A DNA stretch of 64,000 nucleotides, taken from contig JAWDGP010003890.1 in assembly GCA_033675545.1 (NCBI GenBank), positions 1 to 64,000 of the forward strand, in the 5' to 3' direction. The notes under the pieces were generated by a model. That model saw nothing but the letters and a program-made list of their open reading frames with translations. It ran no database searches and was not told the origin of the DNA. The stretch is from Elysia crispata (taxonomy: Eukaryota > Mollusca > Gastropoda > Plakobranchidae). The translations under genes and the position numbers were made by a program. Within the stretch, counting starts at the first letter, position 1, and every line of letters starts with the position of its first letter. This document shows, one piece after another, positions 25,201 to 34,948 of this stretch.

Positions 25201-28200
25201 GTAAAATAACGAAATCTTAACCACTAGGGTATTGTCTTTTTGTTGCCTGATCCCTAAAACTTGACTCTGATTCTGTGGCAGCTCTCATTACCGCATTGGC
25301 TGGTTTGGGAAACTTGGCAAACAACGCAGGGAACCAGCAAGGCATGAACTCTGGGGCCAATAACAACCAAGGTGGGCATTTGGTTTGCTGAGACAAGAAA
25401 AAAATAGCTTATGCAACCCCTGTGTTGTCCCTCCTATATCTATTGATCTTTTTGCTGATATCCTGTACTGTTTCTATACATCAAGTTAGTGTTCTTAATT
25501 CTTTCATTTCTTATTTTTGTCTATCTGTTAAAAGAAGGAAGGTAAAACAAGAATATTTTTGTGGGTTCAAGATTATTTTTGGCAGATTTATTTTTTACAG
25601 CTTCACTGCATATCCTAAAGCTTTGCTGTATCTTTCCTGAGCCACTATTTTTGGCCTTTAATAAGAAGTGTTTGAAAGAAAATGTATTTGCAGCAGTTCA
25701 GAATTTATCTCTCAAGGACATATGTGCAGTGTTTTTCTTGTCTTCTTGTTTTATAACCTGAAGGTAAAGGTGTTTAGATTTACTACTTTTTTTTAAACTT
25801 AGTTAATAAAGTTGCATGCCTTTTTTAAGCTTCACACATTTTCTTACTAAAATATTTATATAACATAATATCCAATAATGTGTAGAGGTCTCTAAATTTG
25901 TAGGCGTTCATTGCAATTTAGGCAGAAGCCTCTTATAGATTTAAGGAGTTAGAACCCTTGAAAAATAGAAATCAGTTTTTTAAAAGTCCTCTTTTATAAT
26001 ATTTAAAATGGTGTTGCTGTGGAAGTAGAAAAGGGCAGAAAATTCACTTTTTATTGATACCAAAGACTCATGATGTTCAGTTTTCAACTAATCCTAGTTG
26101 GCTCAAGTTATGCATTTATATATATATATATAAATATAAACATACATACATACAGTTGGGCCCGCTTAATGGGGAAATTTTGGGAGAAGACTTCTTCTCC
26201 TGATAATGCGGGTTTTCCCAATTTCCTGGGTGTATGACTTAAATGTTTTAAATTGATTAGCAACTTTCATTATTGTTGCTCCAGGTGCCTGGAGAGCTTC
26301 CAGCACTTTAAATTATCATCAATATACAAGTCGACTCTTTTCTTGCTGGCCATCTTTTACATCAAGCGTCGATCGTCATCAATAAATGAAACTTACAATT
26401 TTAAGCAACTCTTTAATACATGCTCTGCGTCACAACCATGCACATGCCAAAAAATTTTATTAGACAAACAAAAGCAACACGCCTTCTGTTGAAGTGACCA
26501 TATGTTTACACGATGTCTGGGGACTTTCTCGCAACCACAAGATTACCTGTTAGAACAAACACTATCTTAATCAATATCCTCCTGGAATGAAGTGGACTGT
26601 CAAGTCCACATCCTGACAGGTAGACATCACGGAGCCCTTTCCCTAGCAAGCCTCCTTACCTGAGTTAGATAAAAAGGCCCGATTAATTTCGCCTAAGCCC
26701 AGGAAAGCTTGTTATTGACCACCTGTGTGTTAATTCATTCACATCATGTGAGAGATGCTTATTTTACAGGCAAATATAGCAAACAATCTGCTCTCAACAC
26801 TTCATTTCGACGACTCCGTCTGGAATTCTTTTACCTGTTTAAACAAGTAACATTTCCCGATTTAGCGATGACTATATAGTAATAATTCCATTCCCCACAT
26901 TCTTTCCCTATTTCGCATTTCCTGATTTGGCGGGTCCGACTATATTAAAAGTTTAAAGTGCTAGTCTCAAGTTGGTCTCTTGGACTTTGTTGTAAGTCCA
27001 TATCTCACAACTGAAAAAATCACTGATTTTTATTGGCATGTTATGAAATAAATTGATTAAGCATTTCAGTGTGTATGTCTCACGCCTATCATAGCTTTTT
27101 TACTTCAATGAACACTTTAAGTTTTGTATAAATAATGAAATAGAAAGATAGTGTCAGTTAATACTGAAGATTTGTCAATGGTTTGCAAGGTGAATAAACT
27201 ACTGTACTTGAAATGAGTTATAAGCTGTAGAGTTAAATTCGTCACTTCACATTCAATTTGGAAAGAAAGACAATCTATTTTTAAATGTAAGGATTTACTT
27301 TTGTTCTCAACTTTTCATAATGCTTTGCAGACATAAGAATAATTTTTTTTTCTTGGTAATAAAACAATGCAACACAATTAGTGGAGTTAAAATGAAAGTT
27401 AGAAAACCACCGAATGTTATGTTACAAAGTCACCCTTTTTCACCAGCCTTATTCCAGAAATGTCACTATTTACTTGAGTAATGGCAGATCCTGGGAGTAA
27501 GGGAGAGACAGGCTCTATAGAAGCCATGGGAGGCTGTGGGTTCTTTTTCTGTTTGTGATTTTTGCTCTTTGAAAGTAATCTATTAAACCTTACAGAGATG
27601 AAACATCAATTTTCTTGATATATCATTTTAAAGCTCAGAATCTATATCTATTACAAGAGAGTATAAATAGATATCCACCAACATGGGCTCTTAGAAAAAG
27701 ACATTTAGATTTTCTGTTGGTTGTAGATACAAATTTGTGAAAATATTTCTTTTCCCAAAAACCTAAAATAACCTAATTAGCTTAAGATTTACAATTTTGG
27801 AGAGAGAAATTTTATGATAGAGCAAATATCATTTATTGTTTAAGAGAAGCTTAAAGACTCTTAGTTTAGACCAAAAAAGAAAAGATAAAAGACTTAATCT
27901 CCGTCATTTCTTACTGTTTGTTTTTCATTTTATAACCTATTTTGAAATGGTAATTCTAAATTGTTTAATGTCTCTTCAGCCTCTCTCAGAGGTTTATATG
28001 GGTAATATTTTTAGATGCCTATTGGGAAAATATTTCACCTACATATCTGATGACAAAGATGTGAAGAATAATTTGACTACTGCTGCATTCAATTGAAGAG
28101 GACGTGATTAGCTGATTATGTTTGATTACAAATTACATTGTTGGATCTCAATAACAATAATAATTATTTTCTTCCATCTTCAGTGAGATTTTTTTTCAAA

Positions 28201-31200
28201 CATGGTACTTAGCTGTCACAAACAGATTGCTTACTGTTTATAATGTGGGCTAGATGTGATGCAAGATATTTAGATCATTAATTTTTTTTACTGTCCCTAT
28301 TTGGATGTAGAATAATTTTTTTTTGCCATTATCATGAACTTGGGAAAACTTTTTATGTCTTATTTACTTTTTCTTTTTCCTTTTAAGTGAATAAACACAA
28401 TATAGTTTTTTTTTTTTTTTTAATTTAACCCTCACTATTTAATGATAAATCATGTTGTCCCATTTTCAGCAATTTTTTTTTACTTAATGATTGAAATTAC
28501 TTTTTTTCTTTTGCTTATGGAGAGGTATATAAGGTGTCAGTTAGAGTTTTTTCTTTAATTTTGTTGAAGATTTTGATTCATAGTTCTGCCTGGTTTTCTG
28601 TTTTGTCATTCATGGTTAGTCAAATTGTAGATTTCCAAATTAACCTAGATATTTTGTGACAGTGAATAGGTTTCTTTTTACAAAGTAAGGGAAAGGGGGG
28701 CACAATTAAATTGCAACTATAGCCTTTTTTTCCCTTTTTTAATTTTGATATTTTCTTTCTTTTTTTTTCCTGGTTTCTTTTGTTTGCTTCTCAAAAGCTC
28801 TACGTGGGATTTTGGGTAAGGCCTTCTGTTTCTAAAATGACCTGAGTAAAAAAGAAAATTGATCTGGAAAAATATTCTCCCTTGTTTTGCTTTGTGTTTG
28901 GATGCTGTCATGTTTGTCATTTGTGATCCTGTTTGTGTTTGGGGAGAATTTTTTTGTTATAGGAAACTTCATGTGATATCCTTTCTGAAATTGTTTGTTA
29001 CTTGTCATTAATTTTTTGGACAATCCCTTTTTTTTAAATAAGTTATTAACTTATAGCAACATTAAGCTAATTTGTGGGTTCTTTTTGACTTGCCATGAAG
29101 CAGCAAGTTTTTTTTTTCTTTTCCTCTTTTGAGCTTTGATATTTCAAAATTTGAATTATATGGAATCTTTATTTATTTCATATATAATTGAGAACACCTA
29201 CTTATGAAATTTTCTTTTTCACTCGTCATATGCTTTGCAAATAGACTTTCTATTCGATCAACAGCAGCTGCTTTATCTCGGTCTTAGCAAACTTGATGCA
29301 TTATCTCTCCACCACTCTTGCTGTGGGTAGTAGATATTTTTTTACTATCCTGACTTCCCCCCTTCCCTGCTTTTCTGGCTGAAGATCATGATGACGCATT
29401 GCTTTTATGGCATTCTTTAATTCCAAAAGAAAAATTTCTTTATTCTTAGCTTGCCTATTTAGCAAATAAATAAAGTTAACAAATGATGTGTGCCTAGCTA
29501 TATTTAGTTTTCAAAATATTAAGCCACAGTATATGTTTATTAAAGTAATAAAGTATGTGATTTAAGTCTTAATTCTATCATTAATTCCAAAAATCCTAAT
29601 TTTGAAAAAAAAAAAAAAAGTGATAAAGTTTGTATTTTTCAAGTTCAGGCTTAATGTATCAATACTTAAGTGTTATTTTCATAATTAACAATTTTTATGC
29701 CAGTCTTGTAGAATATAACGAATATTAATTTTCAAGTGCATTTATATACAAGATTTATATTTTTAATTACATACAATATTTATGTTTTACAGGTAATTTA
29801 GGAGGTGGCTCTGGAGGTCTTGGTGGCATGGGGAATAATATGGGTGGAAACAACATGAATGGATTTGGTACAAACAACTCTAACAACATGGATGCCCTTA
29901 GCCAAGCATACTCTGGGATCCAGCAGTATGCTGGTAAATCTAATAGAAATACAGTTTCTTTTTGGGAGAGTGATTATTAAATATTTGTATCTAGCAAAAA
30001 GGAAATCACAAAGCAGTCAGCCTTTGTAATGTTGTAAATTTGTATTTAGATTACTATGATTTGATGATTTTTCTTCCATGGGCTTTCCTGATTTTTTAAA
30101 AAAAAATCTCTTGTTTCATAATTTTTACATAAAGTCACATTGCTTTTACTTCATTATTGTTGATTTTAAATGGCTTGTTAACACCAACAGCATCTCTCTA
30201 TCACCAGCTTCGTTTCCGAATGCCTTCAACCAGGCTGCCCAATTACAACAAGCTGCCAACAACAATGTTGGTGGCAAACAGACAGAAGGTATAGCAACTG
30301 ATTGTGTGAATATTGTCTGTGTGATTTTTTTTTTCTTTTTTTTTCTTTCTTTTTTTTTTTTTTAAACTAATAAATTAATCTCTTTTTATACGCTCCTGTA
30401 AATATGTGTTTGTTGACTTGAGGAACGCCTTTCTTTCTTTTTTTTTCTTCTTTTTTTTTAAATCAAAATTTTTTTTTTCAGTTATCTTCAGTTAAACCTA
30501 TTTGCAATCCTAGGAGGTCCACAATTTTTCTGAAGCTCAAATGATTAATTTAAAACTTATTTTAAAAAAAAGGGGTAAAGGAGATAATTCTTTGAGAAAA
30601 GCTGTTGCTTAGTTCTGTGCTTCAAATTAGAATATAAACAAACTCGGAAGCTCTGAACTACAATGATGAAGCCTAAATTTGAAACATGTATATTTGTATT
30701 GCTTTTGCCAGTATAAACTCTATGGAGTGGCAATTGACATCACAGAATGCCAGCTAAGCATTTTAAAACTCATTTCCAAACATTTCTGGAAGATATTAAA
30801 ATTCTGCAAGCTTCTCTCCTAACCATTTTTCTTTGGTCTTTTAATAATTGATTCTATAATTCTCAAACGGGGGAAACGCATGTACCCCCCCCCAAAAAAA
30901 AAAAGCAGATAAGGAGCGCTGTCAAAGATTAATAGCAAGGCATATGCCCACCTAACTCTTCATGGCAATACTTGCTTCTTCCTAAAGCAAAATCTTTTTG
31001 CTAGGTTTAGTAAGTTCTATCATTTGAAGGTTCGTAGTCACTTTCTAGCTCACATAAAGAATTTTAGAGTTGGGTTCAATGACATTTTGAGAAACTGACC
31101 GAAGAACTGTGTCTGCATCATTGTTGGCCTACTGTTTGCATAAATATCAAAGCAGTTTGCTGGCTTGTATAGCCTTCTCAATCCCTATTTTTTATTGTGA

Positions 31201-34200
31201 AATTTTCGCAACTTTCTTTGCAAAAATCAAGGCAATCAGTTTGGGTGGATGCAGATGTTTTTTCCACTTTTTTCTCATCTACTTTGGGTGAAATGGCATT
31301 CTGATTGGCTAATATAATTTTTTATGACACCTTTTTTTTACTTTAGCCTTAACCTGTCACCTCTGCTGTAAGGGTGTTATCGTAGATATTAAAATTCACA
31401 TGCCATTTCTTTTAAGGTTTATTGTTAGTCTGTAATGTAGTTTCAGACTGATCCAAAATAAAACCACCCTCAAGGTAATTGGTTTTGTGTGGAAAATTCA
31501 CAAGACAAGAATATTCATTTTGATGGGCATTGAAACCTCTCACAGTTTTCTTAGGTTTTGCTTGCCACAGACTGAGTGCTCCAATGGTGCTATTATGATG
31601 TCGAAATTTTGTGCATTATTTCAGCATCAAGTTATTTATAATTTCATATTTGTGGACTTGTTGCTAAATACATATTGGAATATGTAGATTTTCCTCCAAA
31701 TGTTTTACCTATTTTGAATAGGACGATAAAAACACATTTAATTTTTACAGGACCTGATGGAGCCAACCTGTTCATTTACCACCTTCCTCAAGAGTTTGGA
31801 GATGGTGACTTAATGCAGATGTTCTTACCTTTTGGTACCATCATTTCTGCTAAAGTCTTCATAGACAAACAGACGAACCTCAGCAAGTGTTTTGGTATGA
31901 TTATAAGAAAAATACTGTGCTGTTTATGTCACGTAAATATTTATTTTTATAGAGCAATACTTAAACGATGTATTTAATAGTTATTGGGAATAAGAGATAT
32001 TAATAAAAACTTCTCAATCTGAAAATCTGGATTTTATTGGGTTGAGAATGATCCGTGAAAAATATGTATCACTTAGCTGTTAAATTAAATCTGAATAAAA
32101 GCTGAAGGACCTTGTTAAAGAGTTCTCATACTTCTGGAAATCTTCTTTATAACTTACTACTGTTTCTTTTAAATGGTCCTTCAGTGATATTTTTTGTAGA
32201 GGCCTTAAAGCCTCTAAACCATCTCTGAAATCCACCACTTAAAGGAGCAAAAAGTTTTCTTCCCACCCCCTCTTTTCCCATTCCAGTAAACTAAACAGCT
32301 TTTTTTTTCTATAGGTATGACAATTTTCAAAATTTTGTATATTTTGAATAGTTATGTGATCCACTGTAAATCCTGTCCTTGTGCATGATGCAAACTTTAA
32401 TTTCTAACGTTGAACTAGCTTTGCACACATAAGTAAAATTTAATAGAAAAAGTATAAGATACTTCTACGTCAATTATAATATTTTTCCATCATCAAACAT
32501 CATTCTCTGCAAAAGTATAAAACCAGGCGATACATTATATTGATGTTGTTTTAACTATATTTTTATGTTCAGTTGTAATATTGAGATTCGAGATGTGCCC
32601 ACGGTCCCGGAAAATCTGGGAAACTTCTGGATTCGTATCCTGGAAACTGAGTTTAGCCAAAACCCCCAGATTTTTTCGCTTTGTTGCAGCATTTAGACTG
32701 ACCCAAAATATAATTGCTTACATTTGTAAGGGGATTAAAAGAAAAACCCCGAATAACTGCGCTTCTTCATATAATAATTCATATATCTCAGCTATATACT
32801 GTCCAAATTTATTGAACTTCTTTTTCTGTCTCATGTTTCAATTCAGGCATAGCAGTTGAAAGTTGAACCCTTTAAAAACGATTTCATAAAACACGGGAAA
32901 TCGGGTCGCATTAGAGACAGAGAGAGAGAGGGAGAAGAGAGGTGTATCATCTATTCAGAGATTTTTAAAAAATTTTTTATCATGTCTTCCGAAAGGAACC
33001 ATTGGTCAATTCATAACGACACAAAGTAAAACAAGACATAAACATCTCAAGAAATTGCATCAGAAATCTTGAGAGTATTTTCATACTTATTTTATTTTAA
33101 GATAAGAAGCAACAATTTTTCCTTTTTTCCCCCACCTATATGAAAGAATTTTAACCACGATATGAAGAAAATGTGAGGTATCTTCCCACCGTTACAATTT
33201 GGAGACAGTGTGAAATAGTTTAGTCATCTGTGGGTTAAAAAATTTGTTTTAAACAGCGTTAATATCGGCCTCTTTGCATGACTGGGCTGTTTATTTGAGT
33301 TGTTCAAGAAATAAGTATTGCGAATAAGAGAGTTGCAGTGACAGTAGGTTGTGTTTTGGGGACATCACTATTTTGAGGAAGTTGATGTAACAAAAAATAA
33401 TCGCATGCAGAGGAAAATTGCAGTAGAGGGGAGGTTGTTCAGGAGGAGGAGGAGATGGGGAGGTCCTGCTACCTTGAATTAATGTTTTCAAAATGTGCAA
33501 TATCATTGAGATAACTGCCTGTGGCGGACTGGGCTTTTAAAAATGCATGATCAGTTATAACATAGAAAGTTTTTTGTGATGTTGGCAAAAACTCAGTTAT
33601 CATTTAAATACAGGGAAGAAAATTTTCCGTATATTTTGAACAGCCATGTGATCCTCTGTAAATCCTGTCCTTTTGTCAGACAGAAACTTTCTTCCATAAG
33701 GTTGAACGTCTGTGTAAAATTTGACAGAAAAAGAAAAAGTGAAAGTAAATTATAATTCTACAACGAATATGATATTTTTCCATGATCGAGTATCAACCTG
33801 TGAGAAAGTATAAAACTGGGCAACATTTTATCGATTTCATGTAAATTTTATATTCTTGTTTATATTATGAATTCTAATATCAAGGTTTGCATTGTAGTTG
33901 AAACCACCCAAAATATTTGTGCCGTCGAATTGTTTATTGTATTGTATGTTTTTCCGGAAAACTCCGTTCTCTCCATCTTCGCATGTTATTTCCAACAAGG
34001 TTCATTCTTATTTCAATATCTGATAATAGTTAATACGACTTGACAATTTTGGGGAAGGAGGGAGGGGGCGGGCGGGCAATATACATTTACTAAATCTAGT
34101 CGATTATTAAGATCGATGGAAAATCCGAGAGTTAGATCTGTAGTAAATCTTGATTTTATAATTTAAACAAGACATGACATGAAACTATAATTATAGTAGA

Positions 34201-34948
34201 TGATTTTCATTCCAGAGCAATTAATTATAAAGCTAGATCTAAATGATAGATTATTATTTTTCGCTTTGCATGACCTGATGGAGCCTAGTGATAAGTTTTA
34301 GACCTAATCAATCTTGATCATGTTCAGCTCACTAAATGTTAGATCGTTATTTTTCGTTTTATACAGCCAGGTGGAACCCAGTGGGAAGTTTTAGACCTAT
34401 TGATATTAATCATGTTCAGCTCAAATGTCTTCACAAAAGATAAAGAGGAGAGCAGTGCTCAATATATAAGCTAGAATGGAGGCCTTTATGTATACTATGA
34501 TCAGTAAACCTTTTTAGTAGCAAGTAAAACTCAGAAAGCAGTAACATTTGGGGGACACAGTTGTAGATGGGCTACAGGTCATTCAACCTCTTAGTCTGAG
34601 CACAGGAAAAAAATATGAGCTAAATCAGTAACAATAAAATGCTGCACAATCATGGGTCTGTGTACAATCAAATTTTATTTTAAATAAGAAGTGGGGTGGG
34701 GGAAGGGAGCATGCTTCTGCATACACTGCTCGCATTGACTGATGTAAAAAAAATTTTCATCTAGTTCTCAACCCTGTAAATATATTTTCTCATATTGAAA
34801 TTTTTTTTGTACTCTCCCAGGTTTTGTAAGCTATGACAATCCCTTAGCTGCCCAAGGAGCCATCCAGTCCATGAATGGCTTTCAAATCGGCATGAAGCGA
34901 CTCAAGGTACAGCTCAAGCGCCCTAAGAATGACAGCAAGCCTTACTAG
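9008..34948 (+). CDS. CELF: CELF/Bruno-like RNA-binding protein (whole gene, 13 coding exons)
   Basis: CELF family proteins bind GU-rich RNA. They act in the nucleus on alternative splicing and in the cytoplasm on deadenylation, mRNA decay and translation. Joining the 13 exons listed below gives 457 aa with no internal stop; every junction is GT-AG and phases match. The family layout is complete. RRM1 has RNP2 MFVGQI (15-20) and RNP1 GCCFVTF (55-61). RRM2 has LFVGML (107-112) and GCAFVTF (147-153). A divergent linker (about 185-367) is rich in Gln, Asn, Gly, Met and Ala. RRM3 has LFIYHL (374-379) and KCFGFVSY (413-420), and the C-terminus is KNDSKPY. Vertebrate CELF1/CELF2 are about 490-510 aa, so only the linker is shorter. 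The sequence is closest to the CELF1/2 subgroup rather than CELF3-6, judged from RRM wording recalled by eye. The linker exons are all phase 1-1, so exon skipping keeps the frame. Confidence 0.96.
9441..9517 (+). repeat. Direct repeat flanking the RLE element, copy 1
   Basis: Begins TAGTAGGTAGAAACTCA and ends TTGTAGCAAGTGTTTC. It matches 11,828-11,911 with a handful of substitutions and a shorter C-run. Both copies contain GAGCTAGATAACAGGGAG. The inverted form CTCCCTGTTATCT lies at 9,580-9,592 next to the A-run. Confidence 0.8.
9607..9690 (-). repeat. tRNA-like sequence with A/B boxes and A-tail
   Basis: On the minus strand an 84-nt segment has a box A-like TGGCGAAGTGGT and a perfect box B GGTTCGAATCC, and is followed by a run of 17 A. 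The acceptor and T stems do not pair well, so it is not a working tRNA. It could be a minimal tRNA-derived SINE or the 3' end of the retrotransposon, which ends only about 20 bp upstream. Confidence 0.6.
9710..10387 (-). pseudogene. CCHC knuckle and restriction-like endonuclease region
   Basis: Across two frames this holds the CCHC motif and, from about 10,060 to 9,710, the endonuclease domain: LRPDSVIH, then [20 protein letters not shown], then [20 protein letters not shown]. The RPD...E...K spacing fits the restriction-like endonuclease that nicks target DNA in these elements. It ends at a stop after FLHKD. The 109-residue open piece (9,710-10,039) lacks a start of its own. Confidence 0.8.
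10477..11250 (-). pseudogene. Reverse transcriptase fragment of the RLE element
   Basis: A 257-residue open stretch. The first half is basic, Lys/Arg/Gln-rich. The second half contains [13 protein letters not shown] (motif A with catalytic Asp), [13 protein letters not shown] (motif B) and [11 protein letters not shown] (motif C, catalytic DD). It reads into the CCHC segment only after a frame change near 10,470. Catalytic Asp residues are intact, but the domain upstream of motif A is too short for a complete RT. Confidence 0.8.
11100..11783 (-). pseudogene. N-terminal C2H2-finger region of the RLE element
   Basis: A 227-residue frame containing [20 protein letters not shown] and then GC: a C-x-C ... 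H-x4-C type zinc finger, as at the N-terminus of R2/NeSL-type proteins, where it binds target DNA. It continues into basic/Gln-rich sequence and overlaps the RT fragment in another frame, so a frameshift lies between them at about 11,100-11,250. Confidence 0.7.
11828..11911 (+). repeat. Direct repeat flanking the RLE element, copy 2
   Basis: Same orientation as 9,441-9,517, about 2.4 kb away, with an expanded C-run. The two copies enclose the whole coding region of the retrotransposon. Confidence 0.8.
13196..13241. repeat. (TA)n microsatellite
   Basis: About 23 uninterrupted TA units in CELF intron 1. Confidence 0.95.
14461..14543 (+). CDS. CELF: CELF coding exon 2 (RRM1 second half)
   Basis: Acceptor TCTTTCTCAG ends at 14,460. 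The exon encodes [20 protein letters not shown] (RNP1 and helix 2 of RRM1), nearly identical to vertebrate CELF1/2 at this position. Donor ACG|GTATGT, phase 0. Confidence 0.95.
14983..15040 (+). CDS. CELF: CELF coding exon 3 (end of RRM1)
   Basis: Acceptor preceded by a long pyrimidine tract (CTT repeats then poly-T), ATTACAG. It encodes [19 protein letters not shown], matching the last strand of RRM1 (typically QMKPAD). Donor ATG|GTAATT, phase 1. Confidence 0.94.
15360..15494 (+). CDS. CELF: CELF coding exon 4 (RRM2 first half)
   Basis: Acceptor GTCTCCTCAG. It encodes [20 protein letters not shown], then the strand [12 protein letters not shown] of RRM2. Donor AAAG|GTAGGC, phase 1. Confidence 0.95.
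16117..16196 (+). CDS. CELF: CELF coding exon 5 (RRM2 second half)
   Basis: Acceptor GTTCTTTCAG. It encodes [20 protein letters not shown], then HHSQTME: RNP1 and helix 2 of RRM2. Donor GAG|GTAATT, phase 0. Confidence 0.95.
16197..18086 (+). other. CELF intron 5
   Basis: AT-rich, no gene seen. A GATCTA cluster lies near 16,842 and a GC-richer, repeat-like patch at about 17,330-17,480, neither assignable to a known element. Confidence 0.8.
18087..18215 (+). CDS. CELF: CELF coding exon 6 (RRM2 end and linker start)
   Basis: Acceptor follows a T-run, TTTTTAG. It encodes [20 protein letters not shown], then a basic/Gln-rich stretch and [11 protein letters not shown]. The SSPxVVKFADT block and the later PQYLA are hallmarks of CELF proteins. 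Donor GCT|GTAAGT, phase 0. Confidence 0.95.
18800..18875 (+). CDS. CELF: CELF coding exon 7 (linker, Gln/Asn-rich)
   Basis: Acceptor TTAACAG. It encodes [19 protein letters not shown] then NNQQQQ. QLLQQ directly after PQYLA matches the family. Donor CAAG|GTATAT, phase 1. Confidence 0.92.
18876..23107 (+). other. CELF intron 7 (hosts a TTAA element)
   Basis: A 4.2-kb intron with the small piggyBac-type element at 20,547-21,167 and a short CT repeat near 21,447. No other gene or element could be supported. Confidence 0.8.
20547..21167. mobile_element. Non-autonomous piggyBac-type element (TTAA-flanked)
   Basis: The segment begins TTAACTCACTTG and ends CAAGTGAGTTAA, so both ends carry TTAA plus an 8-bp perfect terminal inverted repeat. 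TTAA target duplication is the signature of the piggyBac superfamily. At 621 bp it is too short for a transposase. Internally, around 20,845-20,935, one frame reads an acidic string resembling the acidic N-terminus of piggyBac transposases (for example [20 protein letters not shown]), suggesting an internal-deletion derivative. The ends are clear; the origin of the acidic stretch is inference. Confidence 0.7.
23108..23173 (+). CDS. CELF: CELF coding exon 8 (linker, Ala-rich)
   Basis: Acceptor TTTTTTAG. It encodes [20 protein letters not shown], then NP. The LQNLAALAAAA-type Ala block of CELF linkers is in the same place. A 66-nt, phase 1-1 exon, so it can be skipped in frame. Donor CCAG|GTAATT. 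Confidence 0.9.
23174..25281 (+). other. CELF intron 8
   Basis: AT-rich, no gene or recognisable element seen. Confidence 0.8.
25282..25371 (+). CDS. CELF: CELF coding exon 9 (linker)
   Basis: Acceptor TTCTGTGGCAG. It encodes [20 protein letters not shown], then an Asn/Gly-rich end. This parallels the Leu/Ala/Gly linker repeats of CELF1. A 90-nt, phase 1-1 exon. Donor CAAG|GTGGGC. Confidence 0.9.
25372..29792 (+). other. CELF intron 9 (hosts an inverted-repeat element)
   Basis: A 4.4-kb intron. A TA-flanked inverted-repeat element occupies 26,151-26,944 beside a short (TA)n and CATA tract. The remainder is AT-rich with long T-runs and no supported gene. Confidence 0.8.
26151..26944. mobile_element. 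TA-flanked inverted-repeat DNA transposon remnant
   Basis: The left end reads TACAGTTGGGCCCGCTTAAT and the right end, reverse-complemented, TATAGTCGGACCCGCCAAAT. These are imperfect terminal inverted repeats of about 27 bp with TA at both edges. The 794-bp interior has no transposase. TA target sites and a CAGTTGG-type start fit the Tc1/mariner/pogo superfamily, so this is probably a non-autonomous, aged copy. Superfamily assignment is inference. Confidence 0.65.
29793..29933 (+). CDS. CELF: CELF coding exon 10 (Gly/Asn/Met linker and AYSGIQQYA)
   Basis: Acceptor GTTTTACAG. It encodes a low-complexity Gly/Asn/Met stretch (residues about 294-324) followed by [28 protein letters not shown] is a highly conserved CELF1/2 block just upstream of the last linker segment. 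A 141-nt, phase 1-1 exon. Donor CTG|GTAAAT. Confidence 0.95.
30208..30288 (+). CDS. CELF: CELF coding exon 11 (linker end)
   Basis: It encodes [20 protein letters not shown], then VGGKQTE, leading into GPDGANLF of RRM3. Two AG acceptors are possible, at 30,190 and 30,207. Only the second keeps the frame that joins RRM3, so it is chosen. An 81-nt, phase 1-1 exon. Donor GAAG|GTATAG. Confidence 0.88.
30289..31750 (+). other. CELF intron 11
   Basis: Begins with long T-rich tracts (30,325-30,480), then AT-rich sequence. No gene or element seen. Confidence 0.8.
31751..31894 (+). CDS. CELF: CELF coding exon 12 (RRM3 first half)
   Basis: Acceptor TTTTTACAG. It encodes [20 protein letters not shown], then a strand ending [14 protein letters not shown]. 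This is almost identical to vertebrate CELF1 RRM3. A 144-nt, phase 1-1 exon. Donor TTTG|GTATGA. Confidence 0.97.
32339..33840 (+). repeat. Two diverged direct copies of a ~210-bp segment
   Basis: Copies start at 32,339 and 33,630. Shared blocks include TATTTTGAA, ATGTGATCC, TGTAAATCCTGTCCTT, GTTGAACG-type words, ATATTTTTCCAT and AAAGTATAAAAC in the same order and spacing. They are diverged (roughly three-quarters identical by eye), so this is an old duplication or two copies of an interspersed repeat. Confidence 0.6.
34241..34424 (+). repeat. Two-copy 93-bp imperfect tandem repeat
   Basis: The first copy starts AAATGATAGATTATTATTTT at 34,241 and the second AAATGTTAGATCGTTATTTT at 34,334. Both contain AAGTTTTAGACCTA and end CATGTTCAGCTCA. 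The repeat lies 400 bp before the last CELF exon. Confidence 0.65.
34821..34948 (+). CDS. CELF: CELF coding exon 13 (RRM3 end and stop)
   Basis: Acceptor ACTCTCCCAG. It encodes [20 protein letters not shown], then [14 protein letters not shown] and PKNDSKPY with stop TAG at 34,946-34,948. The C-terminus matches CELF1/2 almost residue for residue. Confidence 0.97.

Larger units (their letters stand above)
31895..34820 (+). other. CELF intron 12 (contains diverged repeats)
   Basis: A 2.9-kb intron holding two diverged copies of a roughly 210-bp segment (32,339-32,550 and 33,630-33,840) and a two-copy 93-bp tandem repeat (34,241-34,424). There is also a GA-rich tract near 32,918-32,941. No gene is seen. 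Confidence 0.7.

Noticed and set aside
30191..30207. Alternative acceptor at 30,190 for CELF exon 11
   Set aside because: It would add 17 nt, shift the frame and lose RRM3.
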